NCBI GenBank assembly: GCA_029339505.1
Contig: JAQISU010000233.1
Location: 6,852,501 to 6,916,500, forward strand
From: Unio delphinus
Taxonomy: Eukaryota; Mollusca; Bivalvia; Unionida; Unionidae
DNA length: 64,000 nt
Direction of reading: 5' to 3'
The first letter of the stretch is position 1; every line of letters begins with the position of its first letter. Under the pieces are notes generated by a model. It was not told the DNA's origin. It made no database searches and saw only the letters and a program-made list of their open reading frames with translations. Made by a program: the position numbers and the translations under genes. Below, piece by piece: positions 12,450 to 26,907 of the stretch.

Positions 12450-12850
12450 AGGCTACAGCAATTTTACAACACAAGCAAATTCAGGCGGGGGTGGGGTGCA
12501 TTTACGTCCCTGTATGTAACGGAAAACATAAACTTGGTTCGTACTCTCGATAGATACTTGCTTAATTATGGGATCATAGCAGTGAAGGGCGCAAGAGAGA
12601 TTGAGGGGAAATGCTCCAGGGTGACAGGTGTAGGGCGAACGCCAGGAGTTTTTAAATTATTATCGCAGCTGAAATTTTCCATGTATTTCACCTTCACCGT
12701 AGTATAACGGGGCTAATTCTTCAAATAACTTTAGCGGGGGGGGGGTGAGGGGGGGGGTAAGAAGGTAGATTGTTAATTAGCATAAAAACTGTTCTCTTGT
12801 AGAAATGTGGCGCCAATATAGACCATTGTAACCAGGCGCATCCAACCCTC
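12450..12850 (+). repeat. Dispersed repeat R2, copy 2
   Basis: Counterpart of 8150-8640: TTTCACCTTCACCGTAGTAT, AACGGGGCTAATTCTTCAA, G-runs near 12734-12757, TAGCATAAAAACTGTTCTC, GGCGCCAATATAGACCATT. An ORF of 137 codons over 12294-12707 runs through it and has no protein-like features. Confidence 0.65.
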
Positions 12851-13295
12851 ACGTTGCCACTATTATGTGGGTTTGCATCCGAGAAACGATGTTAAAATCA
12901 TACTAAATCAGAGGTGGAAACAATTGACTAATTTGAGTGTTATCTGATAAGCTGGAGGGAATGCTCTTAGTCGCAAATTTGTAAGACACGCCAATTAAAA
13001 GTTCCGACTATTTGTGAAATGAAACTATTTTTTTTTAATTATTATAACTTATGCATGTTAAAAAGTGACGTTGTTAACTGTTATAAAAGGGGAAAAGTTC
13101 TGCATTTCAAGTTAGATCTCTGCGTTTTAATCTAAGTTTTCCTTATGTATGTAACAATCAATTTGATACTGTGATTCCAGCCCGTGAAATAAAGGAGGGA
13201 ATTTTTTAGATCAGTATAAGCAAATATGGATTTCCCCTGTGACGTCATCAAACAAGTTAGAGTATTGTCGACTGTATAAAGAATATTTATAATTT

Positions 13296-13562
13296 GAGGA
13301 GTACTTGGATGTGATAAATGAAGTGCATCTGAGGAGTAGTTGGATGTGATAAATGAAGTGCATTTGAGGAGTACTTGGATGTGATATGAAGTTCGTTTGA
13401 GGAGCATTTGGATGTGATAAATGAAGTGCATTTGAGGAGTACTTGGATGTGATCAATGAAGTGCATTTGAGGAGTACTTGGATGTGATAAATGAAGTTCA
13501 TTTGAATAATACATGGATGTGATAAATGAAGTGCATTTGAAGAGTACTTGGATGTGATAATA
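13296..13562. repeat. 35-bp tandem array, about 7.5 copies
   Basis: Unit GAGGAGTACTTGGATGTGAT plus AAATGAAGTGCATTT. The - strand is open in all three frames over much of the array, which explains several spurious ORFs. It runs directly into SINE copy B3. Confidence 0.95.
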
Positions 13563-13565
13563 ACT

Positions 13566-13860
13566 TGTTTGTTGAATTAGGATTTTTAACGTAGCTTTAA
13601 CAATTTTTCAGTCAGATGTCTGCAGTGAGTCAGTTTACAGTGATGTCTAGAACTGGGGCATCATGCCGCAGACATGTAGCATGATGTCCCACCCAGTCAC
13701 ATTATTCTGACACCAGGCCGACCAGTCCTAACACTAACCTCTCAATGCTGAGCATCAAGCGAGGCAGCTATTAGTACCATTTTTGTAAGTCTTTGGTATG
13801 ACGTGGCCGGGGCTCGAAGCCACGACCTTCATCACCAGCGGCGGACGCTAACGCCACTTG
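13566..13860 (-). mobile_element. SINE family B, copy B3
   Basis: Reverse copy with the tail GAATTAGGATTTTTAACG, intact hairpin arms at 13656-13665 and 13680-13690, and TAAGTCTTTGGTATGAC. The tRNA-like head is degraded (GGGGCTCGAAGCCACG). Its tail directly abuts the 35-bp tandem array ending near 13560. Confidence 0.9.
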
Positions 13861-14105
13861 TAAAAGCCCTTAACTGAACATATTTTACTAAAACAAAAGA
13901 TTATATCGTATCATTCTAATACGCAGTTACGAAAAACTCCTCAAATTGCGAAATCACAAGGGGGGGGGGAGTCACGTGATCGTTCTTATCACCTATTCCT
14001 AACATGACCCCGACATAAACCAATTATTTTTACATTAAGAATAAAAAGTTGTTTGCTCCTTCACTATTCCCATCTTGAAGTTGAAATCAACCAATCCTTT
14101 TAAAT

Positions 14106-14330
14106 AAAAATGAAACTTGTCTACGTATTGCCACTAACCATGAATCAAGGTCAGGATCTAGGTCAACATTACTTGTTTGCCAAGGAATATTTCGGTCAAC
14201 CGAATTCTGAAAAAACCAAGGAATATTTCGATCAACAGAATTCTATTTTTTTTATTAAAAAAAATAATTTTAACAAAAAACATTATCTTTAGTGAACAAA
14301 TTTTACTTTATAACAGCATGTAATGAAAAA
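14106..14330 (+). repeat. Dispersed repeat R3, copy 1
   Basis: AATCAAGGTCAGGATCTAGG followed by TCAACATTAC, AGAATTCT blocks and CATGTAATGA resembles 25660-25960. The 60-codon ORF here is a by-product. Confidence 0.45.
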
Positions 14331-14371
14331 AAAAAGACTTGAAAACTCACAAACAGTAATAAATTAAAACT

Positions 14372-14374
<3 letters not shown>

Positions 14375-14429
<55 letters not shown>
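14375..14429. repeat. TA microsatellite
   Basis: About 27 uninterrupted TA units. Confidence 0.98.
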
Positions 14430-14430
<1 letters not shown>

Positions 14431-15067
14431 CAAAATGTCCTCATGACATAATGCTTGAGGAAGCATAAATTCCGAGGCATCCAAATGTACTAAGAAAGCC
14501 AAGATCACTTCTCTTCATGTTTTTTAAAATATGTTTTATTCCTTTCTTTTTTGGGAGGGGGTGTTTGGTCTTTTTAGTTTGTTTAGGGAACATTTGTGTT
14601 CGTTTCCGTTTTGTTCACAAATTATCTCATTTCCCCTGGATTCATCTAAACATTTATATATTGCTCTTTTTGACATTCATGCTGTATTTACTTGTGTAAC
14701 ATGCCGAGGTTCTTTCTTTCTGATCTCTTTGAACTCGTCCCTAATACCCGCGATCAGTTACAACTTCGATGAGATAGCTCACAAAGGAATATCAACTCTC
14801 TAGCCAGTTCTTTATGTCACCGAAACACCTTGGCATTATCTTTGTACACCAAATTGCTAGCCATCAAAGGCTAGAACTCTTTACAAAACTACAAATCAAT
14901 TTGTAGATTCGTTTCATTGAAATTTATGAGAATGTATATTGCACAATTAAAGACTTGGTCTTTGATTCTAAAACTTTCAACAGTGGCTTAATGAAAGAAA
15001 ACCCCTTTTGCATTGCGCTAACTACAAGGTGTCAACATTGAGCATAGTTTGCGAAACAGGCTTTATA

Positions 15068-15133
15068 CAGCCTTACCATAATCTCGCTATACCTCGTCAG
15101 CCTTACCATTATCTCGCTATACCTCGTCAGCCT
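15068..15133. repeat. 30-bp tandem duplication
   Basis: CAGCCTTACCATAATCTCGC plus TATACCTCGT at 15068-15097 is repeated at 15098-15127 and starts a third time. Confidence 0.93.
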
Positions 15134-15469
15134 AATCATACATTTTTGTTTATTTATAATGTGTACAGGAGTGTATGACATCAGACTTGAAACTATATTA
15201 CAAATGTCAGTAACTCATATTTTGGAAAGCAATTTTCAATTAGGGCAAACAATTCACCATTAAAGACCTTCAGTCAAACCACATGCCAATGGCGCTTGTA
15301 CTTAATTCAGCTTTGTGCTAAAAATAAACCATGATGTCATTGCCCCCGACTGCGGCCATATTGTTTTCGGACAAAGCCGCCTGCGACGCAAAGTAACACT
15401 GATGCTGGCAGCATTTTGAAAGTTATAATCAAGCTATATATTCTTTTGGAAAAGTAATTGTTTTTTAAT

Positions 15470-15620
15470 ATGGAGACTACTAAGCATTGTTGCTATCGCT
15501 CATGTACAAGTGATTCGAGATATCAGAAAGATGGTGTTTGGTTCATTTGATTTGGAAACGGTTTTCCAAAGCCTGACAATGAGAGAGAAAGCCCAACGTG
15601 ATTTTATCATTTTAAGGCTA
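15470..15620 (+). pseudogene. Broken THAP-type zinc-finger start
   Basis: From the ATG at 15470 the translation begins METTKHCCYRSCTSDSRY, matching the first Cys-x4-Cys part of THAP (C2CH) DNA-binding domains. A TGA at 15548-15550 interrupts it; the same frame continues with an FPKP block and acidic/basic residues typical of the THAP core, then degenerates. The second Cys/His pair is not visible. THAP domains occur in transcription factors and in P-element-like transposases; which one this came from cannot be told. About 1.3 kb away, the SAP-like exon faces it on the other strand. Confidence 0.5.
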
Positions 15621-16094
15621 GCTATCATCGTTAGAAAAAGCTGTTTTTGTATTACTGTTTCTATCAGTACATTCAGACAATTATAATGCCAGAAAAATAT
15701 TATACACTATTTTAATTAAGAAAATCTGTTATGCACATAGCATAAATATATGACATGAAAATAAACATAAATTTTCTCATTTTTAAAAAAAATTGTTACA
15801 ATATTAGACATGAGACTCAGAAAAAGGTAATGGAATCACTAATGCATATTACCAAAACTACCTACATTCATATATTTCTTGAATAAATTAAATATCTTGA
15901 ATATATATGCCAAGTTTTGTAGAATGATGCTAGAGCGATATTTACTTAAAACCTTTTATATCTATATGCATTACGAAACATTCACTAAGCTGAGTTTAAA
16001 TTGATACACAAAGCAAAATATAAATAGTAACTATCTTACATGTACATTCCTCTTTCTTTACATGTTTAAAACATGAATCGCATATAACAACATT

Positions 16095-16215
16095 TCATTG
16101 AGATAATTTAATTCTGGGCAGTTCCCTTGGAATTTTTATCTCGAAGTATTCAGGACATATGTATTGGTGATGAAACTGATATCCCTGTCTTTCCCTGCCT
16201 TGATAGTCTTGGAGT
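16095..16215 (-). CDS. Candidate last exon of the - strand gene
   Basis: A good acceptor, TTGTTCTTGACAG, ends just before 16215. In the frame fed by the ATG at 16695 it reads 40 codons to TGA at 16095-16097, rich in charged and aromatic residues (for example QFHHQYICPEYFEIKIPREL), giving a 57-residue product. In the SAP frame it stops after about 21 residues. The family is not recognised. The intervening intron (16216-16642) contains a 108-110 bp tandem repeat. Confidence 0.35.
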
Positions 16216-16239
16216 CTGTCAAGAACAATAATACAATTA

Positions 16240-16590
16240 ATAATTAGCAGAATAACAATAGCAAAAACAATTAGTAACATATAACAGTAACATTAATTAC
16301 TTACATACCCATGCAATTATGTCAAAATTACCGGGATTATTTCCAATAATAATAATGAGTAGAGGAATAACAATAGAAATAAAACCACCAGATAACATCA
16401 ACTTTTATTACTTATATTTAGATAAATTATGACAAAATTACCGGGATTATTTCCGATAATAATACTAATGAGTTGAGGAATAACAATAGGAGAAAACATA
16501 ACAGCAACGTTTATTACTTATATTTCCATTCAATTATGACAGCATTACTGGGATCATTTGAGATTAATACTGAAAGGATAAAATAAGCAC
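16240..16590. repeat. Diverged 108-110 bp tandem repeat, about 3 copies
   Basis: AATTACCGGGATTATTTCC recurs at about 16327 and 16437 and, changed, at 16543, with AGGAATAACAATAG and TTATTACTTATATTT between. It lies within the predicted intron of the - strand gene. Confidence 0.85.
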
Positions 16591-16642
16591 TGGAACAATA
16601 ATAACAACAATAATAAACTGCAGTCGTAAATTTGAATCTTAC

Positions 16643-16739
16643 CGTATTGGTGGCTGTAATGTGGTGCCTTGTTGTTTCAAACGGTACATAACCATACAAG
16701 AATGTACAGTTATAAATCAAACACATGTCAAAGTCACTT
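16643..16739 (-). CDS. Candidate second exon of the same - strand gene
   Basis: Bounded by an acceptor-like CCAAACCAG (start at 16739) and a GTAAGA donor at 16637-16642. With the SAP exon's phase it reads open in one frame and exits in phase 0. In another frame an ATG at 16695 opens a short ORF that joins the next exon with a split Arg codon. The two frames are incompatible, so the coding frame is unresolved. The acceptor lacks a good pyrimidine tract, so this exon may begin elsewhere. Confidence 0.3.
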
Positions 16740-16942
16740 CTGGTTTGGATGATTAATGTATATATATAAAAATACCGCATACAGGAGAAAATCGACATTT
16801 CTATTATTTACAAGACTTTGCATACAAAAGAGTATTAAAAATACAAGATACAAAAGGCACGACACAAGAAACTATAAAGATCGTAGTCAGCAAAACAAAA
16901 AATACACTAGGTTCCGACATGTATATTATTTGTTTTTACTCA

Positions 16943-17047
16943 CCTTTTAAGCAGTATGCTTCTTTTCCCGTTCTTGGGCAGGCCTCGACATTCTAACCAT
17001 CGCTGTAACTGAATATTAGATTGCTCATCTATATTCGGATGAATAAA
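16943..17047 (-). CDS. Possible SAP-domain exon of an unidentified gene
   Basis: Read on the - strand, the exon is open from 17047 and ends at an AAAAG/GTGAGT donor (16938-16943), a near-perfect 5' splice site. The translation includes LQRWLECRGLPKNGKRS, which matches the helix-turn-helix pattern of SAP motifs (short DNA-binding or scaffold-attachment modules). The frame leaves a partial codon (phase 2). No initiator ATG lies in this frame before the upstream stop at 17048-17050, so an earlier exon or a non-AUG start would be needed. It may belong to a mobile or multi-copy SAP gene. The SAP call rests on motif appearance only. Confidence 0.42.
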
Positions 17048-17235
17048 TTAAGCGCCTGTACATCGTTTTCATTAAGAACAATAATACGGAAAGTATTACT
17101 GGTAGTCATTACGCAGGTTCGCCGTGTCCGAAAAGCTATTTTTAGAAACTGATGTCACTGCGTGTGACGTATCAAAGAGGTAAAAAGTACAAGCGCCATA
17201 TGATATCTTATTCAAGTGAACGCTGAACAATATTT

Positions 17236-18060
17236 TCAAGACGTTCATTGTTGCATCCATATTGACTTTCTGAGCTGCAAACTTTTCATTTTAGGACCAA
17301 CTAGAAATTAGAAGTATTTTCATCAAAACCATATATTGATATAATCATCAATTCTACAGGAGTAACGACTATAATATTTTTTATCATGGATGTCAGATCG
17401 GCATAAATTTGCATTCAGAGTCAACAAGACACACTACCATATTACGTTATAAAAATCCCGAACCGATAAAATTTCCAGTTAGGAAAAGAAACGACAAGAA
17501 ACCTTTCTAGATGATTATCATGACGGTCATGCTGGAGGTCAGATCGACACCATTTTCATCCAAGACCAACTTAATATCATAATTAACATATTGGCGAAAA
17601 CATCGCGTTGATATGACCCACCGTTTAGGAGAATTAGCATAAACAGGATTTTCAAGATGGTCACCGTAGTGACCATATTGTGTGTCCAAATATCAGCATT
17701 TTTATTTAGAATCAAGTATAATCATGGTAAAAGTCATCTAGTCAAAAGCAAATGACAATAAGATTTACTAGCAGGGAGAAGTAACGAACTGATTCCGAAA
17801 CGGCCGTTATGGAGGTCATATTGAATATCAGATCAACACAGGCTTATATATGACAATAAGAAACATCCGGCGGAAACCAACACAGGCTTATCTGTACCAA
17901 TAAGAAACATCTGGCTGAAACCACACACTGATACGACCATCCATTCATGTGCAGCAGCGACAGCAATAGATTTAATACGACCGTCGTGGCGGACATATTA
18001 GATCGGCATCATATTCAGTTAGGACCATATAAATAGCATAAAAATGGTAACAATCATTAT
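17236..18060. repeat. Diverged array of GATGG...CCATATT elements
   Basis: Five or six loosely similar units of about 110-250 bp sharing short blocks: a GGTCAYNGTNGTGACCATATT-like core, CAGATCGACACCATTTTCAT, TAGGACCAACT and TTGATATGACC. A related single unit sits at 29020-29105. No coding potential. Confidence 0.6.
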
Positions 18061-18826
18061 GGTAACACGTTTTTCCTAACAGAGGACGGACAACACACTA
18101 TCCCATAAGCTCTTTTGTTCTGTGACTAATAAATCTAAACATTGAGTATTATGTCTTCCATGGGTATCTGCCCTATTATACGTAACATCTAAACTACATG
18201 CATTTCGTTTTCTTTCTTTTTGTTTGATTCCAAAGATGGCATATTTAGTTTTGCCTTTATAAGGAATAATATCGATAGTACAGTGACTCAGCCAACGTTC
18301 ATGCTCAGAACCTCGTCTGAATCGATATCTCTGTCTGAAAATTCAAAGCAGCCTCTTATGCATAATGATGTACCGTATACACTCTCTTATAAGACGAATC
18401 GAACTTAAAAAAGGACAGACGCTTATATGCAGCCACATAATGCGGTGGCAGATCTACGTCTTTGCAGTTTGTTAGGAATATTTCATAGAATACACGATAT
18501 ATATTCTGATGTGCAGGGTGCATTATATTACGGCGGGGCAGGATCTATGTTTATTGCAGTTCTAATCGTCTTATCAGTGAGTACATGTGGTATTTAAGTA
18601 CCAGCAGAACCTGCCAGGTCATTAACATATTTGAGAAAGAACAAAGAACTAACCATCGATCTTTGTGGAAGCGCTGACTAAATATTTATTAGCATAGGAG
18701 GAAAAAGTAGCAAATGCCAGCACTGACACGCACCGATGACTGCTGTTAATTTCATGAAATCGTGCATCAACCAGCCATGAAGCGGAGTTAGTCTCGAACA
18801 AGAGCGTGATTTCATCAATAATTCAC

Positions 18827-18838
18827 GTCGCTAGCAAC
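18827..18838 (+). promoter_or_regulatory. X-box-like RFX site upstream of alpha-tubulin
   Basis: GTCGCTAGCAAC is two inverted half-sites close to the RFX X-box consensus (GTNRCC, then RGYAAC), with one mismatch and no spacer. It lies 19 bp before the TATA-like box and about 170 bp before the ATG. RFX factors drive ciliary genes, so this would fit a tubulin used in cilia. A motif match alone does not prove function. Confidence 0.4.
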
Positions 18839-18856
18839 AGTAGCTGTATAATTCCG

Positions 18857-18862
18857 TATAAA
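18857..18862 (+). promoter_or_regulatory. TATA-like box of alpha-tubulin
   Basis: TATAAA about 30-36 bp before a TCACCT initiator-like stretch at 18892-18897, implying a 5' UTR of about 110 nt. The spacing is right for a TATA promoter; the start site is inferred. Confidence 0.5.
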
Positions 18863-19005
18863 CAGAGATTATTGTGTAAAACATCAAGAGTTCACCTCCG
18901 ATATCTCACTGACGAAGACCAACTTCCACACGAAGGCTGTGAGTTTCATCATTAGCGCTGGAATTTAGGTTCACACGGCACGGTACTGACAAAAATATTT
19001 AAAAA

Positions 19006-23207
<4,202 letters not shown>

Positions 23208-23298
23208 ATCCTGAGAATTTGTGTTTTAAATGGGACAATTTAGGCATGTTTATCACGTGCTATGTATGCACCACTTAACCTTATGACTGATATGGTAG

Positions 23299-23304
23299 AA
23301 TAAA
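23299..23304 (+). promoter_or_regulatory. Polyadenylation signal of alpha-tubulin
   Basis: Canonical AATAAA 92 bp after the stop codon, followed by a T-rich, TTTC-containing downstream region near 23321-23332. Implies a short 3' UTR of about 110-120 nt. Confidence 0.8.
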
Positions 23305-24990
23305 TGCTGCTTAGAAAAACTTTCTTTCTTTCACATCTGTTATACACGACAAATATAAGCTTGTAGCAGTTCTACTGCGTTGCACATTTTACATCCGTCA
23401 TGGGGGATAAAACAGGACAGTAATCAGAAAAATAAAAACGAAACGACAATGTATCCGTAGATTACTAATTCCAGAAACGAATCCTTAAATTAATATATCC
23501 TGAAATTGGTTTAAACATATTTTCAATAATTACCGTATCATGTATATTTGTATTCACAGTTTGCATGACAGACATGTCAAGGAAACAATAAACCGCATCA
23601 ATACGGTTCATCGGAAAAGCGTAAATCATTAAGCCATCCTTACAATATATAATGCACTAAATATGTGTTATTTGAAAGATGTACATCATAGACAAGGGTT
23701 TCCTGATGTGTATAGTACCCCATATGTCCTTTACAACTTTATGTTCATAATATTTCATGATTTCGGAGTTAACAATAATGACATCTATCAACTACTTTCG
23801 ACCCATCGACTCTTCGTAGCGGCAAATATTAAAAAAAACTATAAAATGCCCGTAATGTTCGTCAGGGTAATCAACACATTATTTTGCAGGGGACAAAACC
23901 AGGTTAACAACTTGTTGAAACAAAATTCCAGTCTGACAAAATAAAATGCAGCATTGACCTCACCATGTTAAACAGTATTTACAATTACTTCAAACTTACT
24001 GGGGACCACTTCTTTGTAGGTTCATTGTCGTCATAATTTGGTGCATGTATTAGGAAATGTTCTATATTTTAGTTTGCATTATATTCGACTGGTAGCTTTG
24101 TTGTGTGTGTAGGATGTGCAATCTAGATTTCATCTTTATGTCTGCCAATATATTTTTCTAAATTTGATATGCGTGAGTTTGGAATGCTGCAGTTTCTTAT
24201 CGTCAAATTCAATGCGCATATAAGCAATATTACACACGACAATATTCAATTTCTGTCTCCTCACTGCATTCTGACAACGCATTTTATTACATGTTAATCA
24301 CCATAACAGTAAAAATACACAACGTTCTAGAAGTAACACTGTTGCACAGTGAAAATTACAAATATATGTTAGTAAATGTATAATGCAAACTGGAATATTG
24401 TAATCAGTGCCATCCGTTGTCCATGATGACAACATACGGGGCTGTTATATTAATCCCAGAATAGGTACAATTGCCCTAGATCCAGTATAGTATTTTACAG
24501 ATTCTAAGCATGGAATACGTAGCCACATATCCTTTAGTACACACACGCGCAGTTCTCGGGGACAAGGGACTGTCCATTGCAAACTCACTAAATTCGGAAA
24601 ATCATTAGATATAAATACTCAAGTATATATACATGTGTAATATAATCCATACCACGACTCATTGGGAGGGGATATAACTAATCCCTCATTGTGGCCGAGC
24701 GTGCATTCTTTATGTAAATATAGCTCATTTAAATAAAATGGGTTGGAATTTGCAATAGCATTTTAGTGAAATTGTACAGACATCGTACACACAGACTTCT
24801 TAAAGTTAATTATGTATTTTAGTTATTGAGTTTTAATTTACGTTGCTTTAATTAATCGAAGCATTTGATCGAAACCACGATTATAACAGAACTAATTGTT
24901 TTTTCCCATGACAAGTATTCATATCTGCAACAAAACACTAACTTCATATAATCCTTTTATTCAAGTGCTCAGTTCGATCTATCGATTAAT

Positions 24991-25097
24991 AGACAGACAG
25001 ACATACAGATATACATATAGATAGATATATAGACGGACGGACAGACAGACTGGAGGACGGACGGACAAACAAATAGACGGACAAACAGATAGATAGT
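24991..25097. repeat. Imperfect GACA/GATA/GACG microsatellite
   Basis: Irregular tetranucleotide units of AGAC, AGAT and GGAC. Confidence 0.9.
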
Positions 25098-25659
25098 TTG
25101 GTAGGTATGCAGATATATTGAAAGACAGATTATGGAACAGCAATGTGTTGTGAAATAACTGGGACATACATTCCTCGCTGAAAACTATTTTGTAAAGTGC
25201 TGAATTTGACAAATGAATCTTCGTTTACAAATCTTGCTTTTAAATCTAATTTATAAACAGATATCATGTAAAATATATGTATGAGTAAAAAGTAAGAATT
25301 AGTTAACGTTTCGTTGTTTTGTTTTATATATAATTACGTGCTTGGGCTCAGTGGCTGTCCTTGTCCAGAATTAATTTAGAGCACAAGTATTTCCAGGAGA
25401 AAATAGTCTCTTGAAATCCAAATAAATTGAACAAAAAAATAATTTTCCCAAAAACTGGTTATAACATCAAACACTTTAAACTCTCAAGTATAAGGCAAGA
25501 AAGTAATATTCTTTCTCAAAACATTAATAATAAATATAGCTAAGACGCAAAACAGATGCCCCGATATGAGACAATCCTCTGGAACAATTGCAGCATGTTG
25601 TTTATCATATACCTCAAGTATGACCTCTAATTCACATCATGAATCTTACTCTGAGAAAG

Positions 25660-25960
25660 AATATACAAATGTTGTTTACTTGGATTCTTACTGGTTCTAA
25701 ATCAAGGTCAGGAACTAGGTCAGCATTAGATGCAAAGTTTATATTATTAGTTGATTACAAAATGCAGTTAGGTAAACAGAACTAAACTGAATTTCTAGAC
25801 ACTGTCAAAGTCAGTTTATAAAGTTACATTACAATTGCATGTAATATAATTTTTAAAATTAAAAACTAACAAACAAGCAATTAAACTAAATAAAATATAA
25901 ATTAAATCAAATATACCTAACACTTCCCCATAAAGAGGAAGAAAGATTTATATAACAAAG
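25660..25960 (+). repeat. Dispersed repeat R3, copy 2
   Basis: AAATCAAGGTCAGGAACTAG followed by GTCAGCATTA, then TTGCATGTAATAT near 25836, in the same order as copy 1 at 14.1 kb. Confidence 0.45.
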
Positions 25961-26062
25961 CTTTCTTTCTACCATAAATTAACTATATGAGGATTTAAAA
26001 ACATAAGAACTGGTAAAAATTATACAAAGTATAAATTAAATACAATTCTATACACGAGAATT

Positions 26063-26377
26063 GTTTGTTTGATTAGGATTTTTAACGTAGTCGTAAAACA
26101 AATGTAAGTCATATCACTGCGATGCCTGCAGTGAGGCAGTTTATAGTGATGTCTAGCACTGGTGCATCATGCTTCAGGCATGTAGCATGATGTCCCACCC
26201 AGTCACATTATCCTATTACCAGGACCACCAGTCTTAACACTAACCTCTTAATTCTGAGTGTCAAGCGAGGTAGCTGTTAGTACCATTTTTGTAAGTCTTT
26301 CGTATGACTCGGTCGGGCTCGAATCCACGACCTCCCGCATCCGCGGCGAACGCTCTAACCACTAGGCCAACGGAGCA
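26063..26377 (-). mobile_element. SINE family B, copy B4
   Basis: Full-length reverse copy: TTTGATTAGGATTTTTAACG, hairpin arms near 26162-26200, TAAGTCTTTCGTATGACTCG, CGGGCTCGAATCC, and a head AACCACTAGGCCAACGGAGC. It begins right next to the RNase H remnant of the gypsy-class element. Confidence 0.92.
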
Positions 26378-26389
26378 GTTATTATCTGC

Positions 26390-26880
26390 TATTAAATTAT
26401 ATTTTCCCCTAATGTGCCCCTAATGTGCCCGATGTCAATATCATATACCTGCAACAACAAACTGCACTTAAGTAGTCTTTGTCTTTGAATTGTATTCTTC
26501 ATCTTGTGGATGAATATAAGGGTGTTGTGATACCTAAACACAATAACACATATTGTAAAGCCAATATCAAAGCTAAACATTCCTTTTTGACTGTTAAATA
26601 ATTTTGTTATGCTTAAATTTATTTTAATATAGTATTCTGGATGATCAATAAATAGTATTTTCGTCTTCTAGAATCAATACTGCTCCAGCCACAACATCAT
26701 TTCCAACAGAGAGTTCAAATCATTGACTGAACATTGGAGCTGTAAATTATGGCGCGCTTTTAAGTATGACCTTTAACCTATAAAAATATCCTAGCACGTT
26801 TCAGTCCAATGAAACTTTTTTTCTGGCTCAATCAATTTATCAGAGGTTTAGGAATTGTGGAAAAAAGTGGAACAAAATTT
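26390..26880 (-). pseudogene. Gypsy-class RNase H remnant
   Basis: The end of the pol remnant. Near 26660 an LEDEN block precedes a frameshift into DHPEYY (usually DHPVCYFSRKFN). 26580-26392 ends with KMKNT..QRLLKCSLLLQVY, DIDIGHIRG and a decayed end, matching the C-terminal RNase H pattern NQRLLRWSLLLQEY...DIRHIRG. SINE copy B4 lies just beyond. No LTR could be recognised by eye. Confidence 0.8.
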
Positions 26881-26907
26881 CCGATAGTATACAACCATAC
26901 CTAAACA

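Larger units (their letters stand above)
8641..13295. other. Mostly non-coding stretch
   Basis: Outside repeats R1 and R2 and SINE A2 I see nothing but AT-rich sequence and G-runs at 12419-12437. Confidence 0.55.
13861..15469. other. Mostly non-coding stretch before the THAP remnant
   Basis: Holds repeat R3, a TA tract and the 30-bp duplication. ATGGCGCTTGTACTT at 15289-15303 also occurs, inverted, near 17185-17199. Confidence 0.5.
23330..26062. other. Non-coding stretch downstream of alpha-tubulin
   Basis: AT-rich; only the tetranucleotide tract at 25.0 kb and repeat R3 stand out. Confidence 0.55.

Noticed and set aside
12294..12707. 137-codon ORF as a gene
   Set aside because: It runs through G-runs and a dispersed repeat (R2), with no recognisable domain or splice context.
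14110..14292. 60-codon ORF starting MKLVYVLPL
   Set aside because: Looks like a signal peptide at first, but overlaps dispersed repeat R3 and has low-complexity AT-rich coding.
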